Assembly: GCA_031254455.1 (NCBI GenBank)
Contig: JAIRUI010000006.1
Coordinates: 1 to 15,875, forward strand
Source of the DNA: Chitinispirillales bacterium
Lineage (GTDB): Bacteria; Fibrobacterota; Chitinivibrionia; Chitinivibrionales; Chitinivibrionaceae
Reading direction: 5' to 3'
Length of the DNA: 15,875 nucleotides
Shown here: piece after piece, positions 7,390-14,040 of the stretch
How positions within the stretch are numbered: position 1 is the stretch's first letter
Layout of the letters: the number at the start of each line of letters is the position of its first letter
The notes under the pieces: model-generated
Database searches by the model: none
Seen by the model: only the letters and a program-made list of their open reading frames with translations
Told to the model about the DNA's origin: nothing
Translations under genes and position numbers: made by a program

Positions 7390-10300
7390 ATGGAACAAAA
7401 AACACAAAACTTTTTAACTTGTAACAAATCCGAAATCAACAACATTATTGATTGTGGGCTTGACATAGGTTCGACTACTATGAAATGCGTCTTGTTAGAC
7501 GAAAACAACCGTGTCTTGTGGAAAGAATATCGCAGACACAACGCACACCAGAAAGATTGTGCACGGGATTTTATGTCTCATATCAATAAAGATTATCCAA
7601 ACGCAAAACTGAGAATCGCGATAACCGGAAGCGGTTCGCGGGCGCTGAAAGACGCTTTGGACGCACAGTTTATTCAGGAAGTAAACGCCGTATCGCTTGC
7701 GGTAGAAACGCTTATTCCCGAAGCGAATTCCGTGGTGGAATTAGGCGGACAGGACGCAAAAGTCATTTTATGGAAAGGCGACAAAAACAACCGCCATGTA
7801 TTGACTTATATGAACGATAAATGCGCGGGCGGAACCGGTTCTACGATAGACAAAATTATGAGCAAAATCGGAATTTCGCAGGACGACGCCGCAAAAATCA
7901 CTTTAGGAAACAAACAAATTCATCATATCGCCGCAAAATGCGGAGTATTTGCCGAAACCGACGTCGTCGGACTTCTAAAAGCGGGAATTTCAAAGGAAGA
8001 AATTTTTATTTCGCTGTGTTTTGCGATTGTAAAGCAAAATCTTGAAGTGCTTGTTCACGGAAACGTTTTAGCCGACAAAGTTATTTTACTCGGAGGACCG
8101 AATACTTACATTCCCGTTTTGCGTGAATTGTGGCGGCAACAGATTGCACAAACGTGGGAAATTCACGGATTTTCGCCATCCGAGAACGATTTGCAAAAAG
8201 CGATTGTTCTTCCCGACGATTCCCAATATTTTGCGGCGATCGGCGCTATTTTATTCGCCCGCGAAAATCATAAACTGCATATCTCAAACGTTGAAAAAGA
8301 CTGGTATGAAAAAATTTACGACGGACGCGACAGTCGTGACGGCGAAGCGAATAAGGGGCTTGTCGAAAATAAAGAAGAATTGGAAGATTTCAAGAAGCGG
8401 TATTCTGTGCCGAAATTGGAAAATTGCGATATAAAAAATGCGGAAATTGAGGTTTTTATAGGAATCGACGGCGGTTCGACAAGCACAAAGACGGCGATTA
8501 TCGACAAAAGCGGCGATTTAATTTATTCCGATTATGTGCTGTCAAACGGCAATCCGCTTGAAGACGTAAAACTACTGTTTCAAAAAATCAAAAGATGGCA
8601 AGACGAAAATAACGCACAAATAAAAATTCTCAACACGGCAACGACCGGATACGCTTCACAAATTTTGAAAACCGCTTTGAACTTAGATATTTCATTGGTG
8701 GAAACCATCGCACATTTTCGCGGAGCGGTGGAATTATACGGCGATGTAGATGTTATTTGCGATGTAGGCGGGCAGGATATAAAAGTGCTGTTTATCAAAA
8801 ATAAACGTGTCGCGGATTTTCGACTGAATACGCAATGTTCTGCGGGAAACGGATACTTTTTTCAGGCGATGGCGAATCAATTTAACGTCCCGCTTGAAAA
8901 ATACGCGGAATATGTGTTTAAGGCGAAAGCAGCCCCGAAATTCAATTACGGCTGTGCGGTTTTTATGGAACAGGACAGAGTAAATTTTCAGCAGGCGGGA
9001 TGGAAAAAGGAAGAAATGATGTGCGGACTTGCGCAGGTGCTTCCATTGAATATTTGGAATTATGTCGTGCAGGAAAGCAATTTGGCGAAATTCGGCAAAA
9101 AGTTTGTGCTTCAAGGCGGAACACAGAAGAATTTGGCGGCGGTAAAAGCGCAGGTTGATTTTATTAAGCGAAAAGTTGAAAACGCCGAAATTTTTGTTCA
9201 CAAATACGCGGGAATAGCCGGAGCGGTCGGCGCGGCGCTTGAAGCAAGAAAAAACACGACAGACGGCGAAAGTTCTTTTATCGGAATAAACCGAGCGGCA
9301 AATATTGAATTCACTACTAAAAACGACGAATCCACAATTTGCAAAAAATGTAACAATCATTGTAAACGCACCTTTATAGAAATAGAAAACGGCAAGCAAA
9401 AAACTCTGTTTATTTCCGGCTACGGATGCGAAAACGGCTCTTCTCAAGACGATGAAATCGTGAAAGAAAAACAGCAAAGGCTGAAAGAAATTTATGCGAA
9501 AAATCCCGATGTTTCGGAAATTGCGGCGATAGACGCTTTCTCGCGTTTTCAATTTGAAAAACTGCCCGAACACGGCGCAATAATCGACAGAAATAAATTT
9601 TATCCACAACATTCGGAAAGAATTGTGCCGAAAGACGAATGGGAAACGCCGTTTCAAAGAAGTAATAAAAACCGCAAAAACTACACGATCGCTATCCCGA
9701 AACTGCTTAATATGTTTTATTTCTCGCCGCTTTTCACGACATATTTTGAAACGCTTGAAACAAACGTCGTTTTTTCGGATTTCACAAATCAAAAGTTGTG
9801 GCAAAACGGCAACAAATGGGGAGCGATTGACCCGTGTTTTCCCGCAAAAGTCGCTCCCGCTCATATTTGGCAATTGTTAAATATGCCGAACGTAAACGCG
9901 ATATTTTTTCCGATAATCACAAACCTGATTTCGGAAGTACAGAGCACGCTCGGAAACACCGCCTGTGCAATCCAAATGGGAACGCCGGAAGTCGTCGAGG
10001 CGGTTTTTACAAAAGATAAAAATATTTTTCAAGACAAAAACGTCGAATATTTCGACCCTTCGCTTAACATGGACAGATATGTTGAAGCGTGCGATAAAAT
10101 GTATGAATATTTTGCCGAGAAACTGCAAATTACCCGCGATGAAAACGCTTGGGCGTTTAACAACGGAGTTATTGCGCTACAAAAATATTTGGCAAAACAG
10201 CGGGAAATATTTGGCGATACAATGAACGATTTGATTCAAGAAAACCGTGTCGGAATTTTGTTAATCGGGCATCCGTACCATCACGATTTCGGACTTAACC

Positions 10301-10722
10301 ACAAGATTTGCGAAGAGTTTCGTAAATGCGGCTATCCGATTTTCACAATCGAATCAATTCCAACGGACAATGAATTTTTATCGCAATTATTTGAAACCGG
10401 CGATAAAAGTAAAAATATTACCGATATTTGGATGCGCAATTTTAATCGAAATACAAATCATAAAATTTGGGCGGCGAAAATCGCGGCCCGCCACCCGAAT
10501 TTGGCGGTGGTAGATTTATCGTCTTTTAAATGCGGACATGACGCACCGACTTATAATTATATCGACCAGATTCTTGACGTTTCGCAAACCCCGCATTTTA
10601 TTTTTCACGATATCGACCAAAACAAGCCAAGTTTAACGTTCAAAATTCGCATTGAAACGGCGGATTATTTTCTAAAAGAGTACGAGCGGGAAATTTTGGG
10701 TAGAAACGCTAAAATTATTTGA
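7390..10722 (+). CDS. Double-domain 2-hydroxyacyl-CoA dehydratase activase with DUF2229 C-terminus
   Basis: 1110-residue protein of the BadF/BadG/HgdC activase superfamily. Members of this ASKHA fold hydrolyse ATP to push one electron into radical-forming 2-hydroxyacyl-CoA dehydratases or benzoyl-CoA reductase-like partners. Seen: first activase domain with GLDIGSTT (23-30), ELGGQDAKVI, and cluster Cys145 (NDKCAGGTG) and Cys184 (AAKCGVF); second activase domain with GIDGGSTST (358-366), DVGGQDIKVL, Cys483 (TQCSAGNG) and Cys522 (YGCAVF); a Cys-rich joint CKKCNNHC (651-658) plus GYGCENG; then a DUF2229-like region (~750-1110) with IPKLLNMFYFSPLF, GHPYHHDFGLN and SSFKCGHDAP. Both internal cluster sites appear intact, so one chain may mimic the usual homodimer. 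Many homologues run to ~1400 residues with an HgdB-like end, so this is a shorter version. No partner dehydratase is in the window; the actual substrate is unknown. Confidence 0.93.
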   Translation: MEQKTQNFLTCNKSEINNIIDCGLDIGSTTMKCVLLDENNRVLWKEYRRHNAHQKDCARDFMSHINKDYPNAKLRIAITGSGSRALKDALDAQFIQEVNAVSLAVETLIPEANSVVELGGQDAKVILWKGDKNNRHVLTYMNDKCAGGTGSTIDKIMSKIGISQDDAAKITLGNKQIHHIAAKCGVFAETDVVGLLKAGISKEEIFISLCFAIVKQNLEVLVHGNVLADKVILLGGPNTYIPVLRELWRQQIAQTWEIHGFSPSENDLQKAIVLPDDSQYFAAIGAILFARENHKLHISNVEKDWYEKIYDGRDSRDGEANKGLVENKEELEDFKKRYSVPKLENCDIKNAEIEVFIGIDGGSTSTKTAIIDKSGDLIYSDYVLSNGNPLEDVKLLFQKIKRWQDENNAQIKILNTATTGYASQILKTALNLDISLVETIAHFRGAVELYGDVDVICDVGGQDIKVLFIKNKRVADFRLNTQCSAGNGYFFQAMANQFNVPLEKYAEYVFKAKAAPKFNYGCAVFMEQDRVNFQQAGWKKEEMMCGLAQVLPLNIWNYVVQESNLAKFGKKFVLQGGTQKNLAAVKAQVDFIKRKVENAEIFVHKYAGIAGAVGAALEARKNTTDGESSFIGINRAANIEFTTKNDESTICKKCNNHCKRTFIEIENGKQKTLFISGYGCENGSSQDDEIVKEKQQRLKEIYAKNPDVSEIAAIDAFSRFQFEKLPEHGAIIDRNKFYPQHSERIVPKDEWETPFQRSNKNRKNYTIAIPKLLNMFYFSPLFTTYFETLETNVVFSDFTNQKLWQNGNKWGAIDPCFPAKVAPAHIWQLLNMPNVNAIFFPIITNLISEVQSTLGNTACAIQMGTPEVVEAVFTKDKNIFQDKNVEYFDPSLNMDRYVEACDKMYEYFAEKLQITRDENAWAFNNGVIALQKYLAKQREIFGDTMNDLIQENRVGILLIGHPYHHDFGLNHKICEEFRKCGYPIFTIESIPTDNEFLSQLFETGDKSKNITDIWMRNFNRNTNHKIWAAKIAARHPNLAVVDLSSFKCGHDAPTYNYIDQILDVSQTPHFIFHDIDQNKPSLTFKIRIETADYFLKEYEREILGRNAKII

Positions 10723-10800
10723 AATGTTTTAAGCGATTTTGCAAAATTTCTTCGACAAACGGATTGCCGTGTACATTCACGTATTTCGTATTATTCTGCA
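10715..10800 (-). pseudogene. Coding-like 3' fragment, unidentified
   Basis: On the minus strand, 10800 to 10718 reads open and ends at a TAA (10717-10715) that overlaps the end of the activase gene convergently. The peptide ends KYVNVHGNPFVEEILQNRL plus a short basic tail and looks like the C-terminus of a real protein, not random translation. I do not recognise the family. Upstream it runs into the Rpn-like relic on the other strand, so it is at most a leftover tail. It could also be chance. Confidence 0.25.
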
Positions 10801-10803
10801 CAG

Positions 10804-11019
10804 ATGTTGGTTGAGCAAATAGGTAACGGTGATAAATATTTGAACATAAAACCGGTAATATCTATAATTATAGTTGAACGTCCCCTTATAATAGAATCGA
10901 AAAAGCGCCACAACGTATTTTCAATGTTAGAGAAAGAAGAGTCGTTTCCGTTGGGACATATATACAAGTTTCAACAACGGCATATATTATTTTCTGAAAG
11001 AAATTATAGAAAAATATAA
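10804..11019 (+). pseudogene. Relic of Rpn / PD-(D/E)XK nuclease-family transposase
   Basis: A 71-codon stretch whose first ~50 residues match the middle of Rpn-type proteins: GDKYLNIKPVISIIIVERPL, then a variable HNVFSMLEKEESFPL, resembling the family's KPVISI-x(2-4)-F-x-L-x(n)-YH-x-F-R-x-x-[DE] pattern. The N-terminal part with the nuclease residues is missing, as is the usual C-terminus. Similarity stops where the 25-bp inverted repeat begins at 10953. No ribosome binding site is evident. A dead fragment is the likely reading; calling it Rpn is from pattern memory, without a search. Confidence 0.55.
10953..10977 (+). repeat. Left copy of 25-bp perfect inverted repeat
   Basis: Begins GGGACATATATACAAG and ends TTTCAACAA. 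It is exactly the reverse complement of 13409-13433. It lies 99 nt before the Dam gene and at the 3' edge of recognisable Rpn homology. Similarity between the two copies stops abruptly on both sides. Confidence 0.9.
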
Positions 11020-11076
11020 AAAAATTTCATACTTGCGGCTATATTAAAAACAAGTGTATTGTGCGGGAGGAAAAAT

Positions 11077-11952
11077 ATGCCGCTTTCTTATAATTGGAAA
11101 AATGTGCCTATGAGAAAACTAAAAAACAAACTAATCGCTCCTGTTTTAAAATGGGTTGGCGGCAAACGTCAACTGCTAAACACGCTAAATCCTTTGCTTC
11201 CTCAAAGAATTTCTACTTATTGTGAACCTTTTGTTGGCGGTGGCGCATTGCTTTTTTCTTTGCAACCGAATACCGCCTATATTAATGATATAAATTATGA
11301 GTTAATCAATGTTTACAATGTTATAAAAAGCGATGTCGAAACTCTCATTGAGACTTTACATGACTTTAGAAATGAAGTCGATTATTTTTATGCCGTCAGA
11401 GACTGGGATAGGGATAAATATAATTATTCTACAATGTCCGAAGTGAAGAAAGCCGCTCGCATATTATATTTAAACAAAACTTGTTATAACGGGCTGTTTA
11501 GGGTAAATAGCGCAGGAGAATTCAACTCGCCTTTTGGGAATTATCAAAACCCGAATATTGTAAATGCGCCGACGCTTAGGGCGGTTAGCTCTTATTTAAA
11601 TAAGGCAACGATTCGTTTAACATCTCTTGACTACTCGGAAGCGTTAGAGAATTTGCCTAAAGAGGCATTTGTATATCTTGATCCTCCGTACGATCCTATT
11701 TCAGACACGTCAAGTTTTACAGGTTATTCAAAAGGCGGATTTACTCGTTGCGACCAAATAAAACTGCGAAAATGTTGTGATGAATTGAATGCAAGAGGTA
11801 TAAAATTTATGCTCTCGAATTCTGCGACGGATTTTATAAAGGAACAATACGCAACCTATAATATTACCATTGTACGCGCTAAAAGAGCGATTAATTCAGA
11901 TGCCGCTAAACGAGGCGAAATTGACGAAATTGTGGTAAGGAATTATGAGTAA
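11077..11952 (+). CDS. dam: DNA adenine methyltransferase, Dam/D12 class, of an R-M system
   Basis: 291-residue N6-adenine methyltransferase of the alpha (D12/Dam) type, which methylates DNA to protect it from a cognate nuclease. Seen: motif X LKWVGGKRQLL (24-34), motif I CEPFVGGGALLF (49-60), the helix with NKTCYNGLFRVNSAGEFNSPFG common to Dam enzymes, and catalytic motif IV DPPY (202-205). GATC is the usual target of this class, but the site cannot be proved from sequence. ATG 11077 is chosen because GGGAGG ends 6 nt upstream; an in-frame TTG at 11059 lies before that ribosome binding site. The gene ends inside the start of the endonuclease-like gene, overlapping it by 8 nt. The pair seems more AT-rich than the housekeeping genes to its left, consistent with acquisition. 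Confidence 0.93.
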   Translation: MPLSYNWKNVPMRKLKNKLIAPVLKWVGGKRQLLNTLNPLLPQRISTYCEPFVGGGALLFSLQPNTAYINDINYELINVYNVIKSDVETLIETLHDFRNEVDYFYAVRDWDRDKYNYSTMSEVKKAARILYLNKTCYNGLFRVNSAGEFNSPFGNYQNPNIVNAPTLRAVSSYLNKATIRLTSLDYSEALENLPKEAFVYLDPPYDPISDTSSFTGYSKGGFTRCDQIKLRKCCDELNARGIKFMLSNSATDFIKEQYATYNITIVRAKRAINSDAAKRGEIDEIVVRNYE

Positions 11953-13240
11953 CTTACCTGAAAGCCTTAATGACAACGCTTGGGAAAAATTGTTCTCTAA
12001 GTATAATATTCTCAATAATATTAACTCTAACGGTCGATTTGAGATTTCGGCAAAACAAATTAAGGAATTCAGAGAACCGCGCCTTATGGCAAAATTTGAC
12101 CATATTATCAATTTACCGAAAATCTTTGCAAACAATCAATTAACTATTCTGCCAATTACAAGGGGAGATTACGTTATCTCCCATTTTGAAGCGTATCATA
12201 AATTTGAAAATAATAACGCTCCTGTAACAAAAGCATCTCTGCCGACGTACATTCAGAGTTTGGATTTTAGTAATGTTCCCAGCGAAACCATTGCCTTGAA
12301 TTGCGCCGTAGTATCTGGTATCATTGCAGAATTTTTGCAGGATGAAGATTTGGTTCCTACTGTTTCTGGACGTATGGGTTCTGGCTCGTTTATCTTTGAT
12401 ATTATTAATTCAAAAATAAACGCTCCTTGCCGTGTCCAAGTAAACAATTCACAAATAGAAATCGATGCAGCGTACGAAGGGGTTAAAGGATTATCTCTTT
12501 TTGAAGCAAAACGCGATTTATCAGAAGATTTTTTAATAAGACAAATTTACTATCCGTTCAGAGTTTGGCAAAATCGTGTTACAAAACCAGTCAGACCAAT
12601 ATTTTTTATTTATTCAAACGGAATTTATCGACTATATGAATATACATTTCAAGACGTGAATAACTATAATTCATTGGTTTTAGTAGATCAAAAAAACTAC
12701 TCAATAGAAGATACATCAATTGAAATTACTGATATTCAAGCTGTTTTGCAAAACGTCCGAATCGCCATTGAACCACAAATTCCTTTTCCGCAAGCGGATA
12801 GTTTTGAACGAGTTATCAACATTTGTGAATTGTTAAATGAACAAGAATTGAGCCGAAACGACGTTACAGAACAATATGCTTTTGACGCACGGCAAACAAA
12901 TTATTATACAGATGCGGCGCGATACCTTAATTTGCTTGAAAAGCGTAAGGATGGGACAATGCCTGTTTACGGGTTGAGTGAAACCGGCAAACGTATTTTG
13001 CGCCTAAGTTACAAACAAAGACAGCTGACTTTCTGCGATTTAATATTATCGCATAAGGTTTTTCGTGACACTTTCCAAAAGCATCTTGAAAGCGGTAATA
13101 CGCCCACAACTAGCGAAATAGTTAATATAATGAAATCGTCTAATCTTTACAACGTTGAAAGCGATAGCACATTTGAACGCCGTTCTTCCACGATCAAGGG
13201 TTGGTTAAATTGGATTCTCGAATTAGTAAACGTTGAATAA
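11945..13240 (+). CDS. Probable type II restriction endonuclease, PD-(D/E)XK fold
   Basis: 431-residue protein paired with the Dam-type methylase. Seen: an N-terminal region containing LTILPITRGDYVISHFEAYH (66-85), typical of a family of Dam-linked type II endonucleases; a candidate PD-(D/E)XK core with IEIDAAYEG (Asp174), followed by LFEAKRD (Glu187-x-Lys189) and a helix DFLIRQIYYPFRVW that fits the expected Gln-bearing helix after the core; and a C-terminal winged-helix-like region ending in STIKGWLNWIL. Translation starts within the methylase stop (ATGAGTAA overlap), so the two are made together, with the methylase first as a protective order. Cutting specificity is not deducible. Many GATC sites remain in the window, so site avoidance gives no help. 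Length is normal and no truncation is seen. Confidence 0.75.
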   Translation: MSNLPESLNDNAWEKLFSKYNILNNINSNGRFEISAKQIKEFREPRLMAKFDHIINLPKIFANNQLTILPITRGDYVISHFEAYHKFENNNAPVTKASLPTYIQSLDFSNVPSETIALNCAVVSGIIAEFLQDEDLVPTVSGRMGSGSFIFDIINSKINAPCRVQVNNSQIEIDAAYEGVKGLSLFEAKRDLSEDFLIRQIYYPFRVWQNRVTKPVRPIFFIYSNGIYRLYEYTFQDVNNYNSLVLVDQKNYSIEDTSIEITDIQAVLQNVRIAIEPQIPFPQADSFERVINICELLNEQELSRNDVTEQYAFDARQTNYYTDAARYLNLLEKRKDGTMPVYGLSETGKRILRLSYKQRQLTFCDLILSHKVFRDTFQKHLESGNTPTTSEIVNIMKSSNLYNVESDSTFERRSSTIKGWLNWILELVNVE

Positions 13241-13241
13241 A

Positions 13242-13260
13242 AAAACATTTGACATGTTTT
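13242..13260 (+). terminator. Terminator-like hairpin after the endonuclease gene
   Basis: Arms AAAACAT (13242-13248) and ATGTTTT (13254-13260) pair around a 5-nt loop, starting 2 nt after the stop codon. AT-rich and weak by itself; the 3' arm ends in four T. Confidence 0.45.
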
Positions 13261-13361
13261 AGACTGTAGTAGCAATTTAATTTTTTGTCGTCTGTGTTTA
13301 TAGCGCTTAAATTGTCTTTGTTACAAGGCATCAAGCAAGACAAATATGGACTACGAAAAAC

Positions 13362-13526
13362 TTAACAGTTATAATAAATACCGAAATTATCATTTATAAC
13401 GTTTTTGTTTGTTGAAACTTGTATATATGTCCCGAACAAATACACTTTATCAATCGGCATTTCTTTTTTTACGTCGGCGACATACGAAGCCAAAATATTA
13501 TTTAAGGTTTCAATGTCAGTAACCAT
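13362..13526 (-). pseudogene. Truncated MNT-type nucleotidyltransferase (antitoxin of HEPN-MNT pair)
   Basis: Minus-strand ATG at 13526, 54 codons to a TAA at 13364-13362. The peptide starts MVTDIETLNNILASYVADVK and contains IDKVYLFGTY, the beginning of the polymerase-beta-like core of minimal nucleotidyltransferases (usual form KVYLFGSYARG followed by an S-D-I-D metal site). In this frame the metal-binding Asp pair is lost. After ~KN a shift of frame reads IISVFII, which resembles the strand that normally follows, so a frameshift may be the lesion. The 25-bp repeat begins right at the Gly codon of LFG. It overlaps the HEPN fragment by 25 nt, as is common for HEPN-MNT toxin-antitoxin pairs. 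Confidence 0.6.
13409..13433 (-). repeat. Right copy of 25-bp perfect inverted repeat
   Basis: Exact reverse complement of 10953-10977. It lies within the MNT relic, starting at the Gly of its LFG motif. Together with the left copy it spans 2481 bp that hold only the methylase and the endonuclease-like gene. No target-site duplication is evident outside the copies. Confidence 0.9.
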
Positions 13527-13639
13527 TCGTATGCCTCTTTTGTCTTTTTAAGTATATCGGCGGTATATTCTTTTGTAAGTCCTAATGCGAGTTTTATTTT
13601 GTAATCCGGGTATCCGCCGTCGTTCTTTCTATATTGTCT
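13502..13639 (-). pseudogene. C-terminal fragment of HEPN-domain protein (HepT-like)
   Basis: A minus-strand open stretch whose C-terminal portion GYPDYKIKLALGLTKEYTAD plus a WLLTLKP end matches the last helices of small HEPN proteins (the RYPDY...LT-E-A...EFYEWL pattern). The N-terminal half with the R-x(4)-H RNase motif is missing: an in-frame stop lies at 13642-13640. It is followed by the MNT start, the usual gene order of HepT-MntA type toxin-antitoxin modules. Both partners are broken, so the module is dead. Identification rests on pattern recognition. Confidence 0.55.
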
Positions 13640-13757
13640 TTAAAAAATATACGATTTGCAATTTATCAAACGCAATATATTTCCACAAAGATTTTAGAAA
13701 TTTACAACATTTCCGCTTTTTTCCATATTTATCATAACAATAAATTATTTTATAAAT

Positions 13758-13901
13758 GCCAAAAACTATGAATCGTGGGGATTTATCCCCGCTTTTCATC
13801 CACATCTCTACTAAAAAAGTAGAAGCTGAACAACCTCTATGGGCTGTTTTGCCTTCTGCTTCTACTGTCTTTTGATGTGGGAACGATTCGTAGTTTTTGG
13901 C
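13758..13901. repeat. 144-bp nested inverted repeat / large hairpin
   Basis: Outer arms 13758-13776 and 13883-13901 match at 18 of 19 positions (one G-T in RNA). Inside, 13800-13806 pairs with 13874-13880 (7/7) and 13818-13826 with 13858-13866 (9/9). A side hairpin GGGGA-TTTA-TCCCC sits at 13777-13790. AAATG occurs at both flanks (13754-13758 and 13903-13907). It could be a palindromic mobile element (MITE/REP-like) or a structured RNA leader. A minus-strand frame through it is open but resembles no protein I know. Confidence 0.7.
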
Positions 13902-13920
13902 GAAATGTATGAATTTCGGC

Positions 13921-13944
13921 AGAACAGCCCTTTCTGTTTTTTTT
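13921..13944 (+). terminator. Rho-independent terminator-like hairpin before the surface-protein gene
   Basis: AGAACAG (13921-13927) pairs with CTGTTTT (13934-13940; one G-T) around CCCTTT, and T-run 13937-13944 follows. Its 5' arm plus loop, 13921-13930, is also complementary over 10 positions (one G-T) to 13841-13850, the apex of the upstream large hairpin. That makes it a candidate regulated terminator 97 nt before the next start codon. It may instead end an upstream transcript. Confidence 0.5.
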
Positions 13945-14028
13945 GCAGACAAGTCCTATTCTTTCCCGTAATCCATAAGTTATTAACTTCTGCAATTAGC
14001 GGTGCGCTCTTTGTAAAATTTTTAATTC

Positions 14029-14034
14029 AGGAGG
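14029..14034 (+). promoter_or_regulatory. Strong Shine-Dalgarno AGGAGG
   Basis: Perfect AGGAGG 6 nt before ATG 14041. It is the best ribosome binding site in the window and fixes the start of a gene that runs off the right edge. Confidence 0.9.
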
Positions 14035-14040
14035 TTTTGT

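Noticed and set aside
8734..9873. 379-codon open frame on the minus strand
   Set aside because: It lies wholly antisense to the activase gene, whose motifs are clear. The translation is rich in Phe/Arg/Ile with no domain, as expected from the mirror of AT-rich codons.
11059..11076. TTG start for the Dam gene
   Set aside because: The GGGAGG ribosome binding site lies inside this extension and points to ATG 11077.
13758..13944. Retron-type msr/msd RNA
   Set aside because: The long hairpin with flanking inverted repeats invites the idea, but no reverse transcriptase gene is adjacent.
13629..13952. 107-codon minus-strand frame through the large hairpin
   Set aside because: Open, but it spans both arms of an inverted repeat and an apparent terminator, resembles no protein I know, and its downstream end runs into the HEPN fragment. 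Treated as non-coding.
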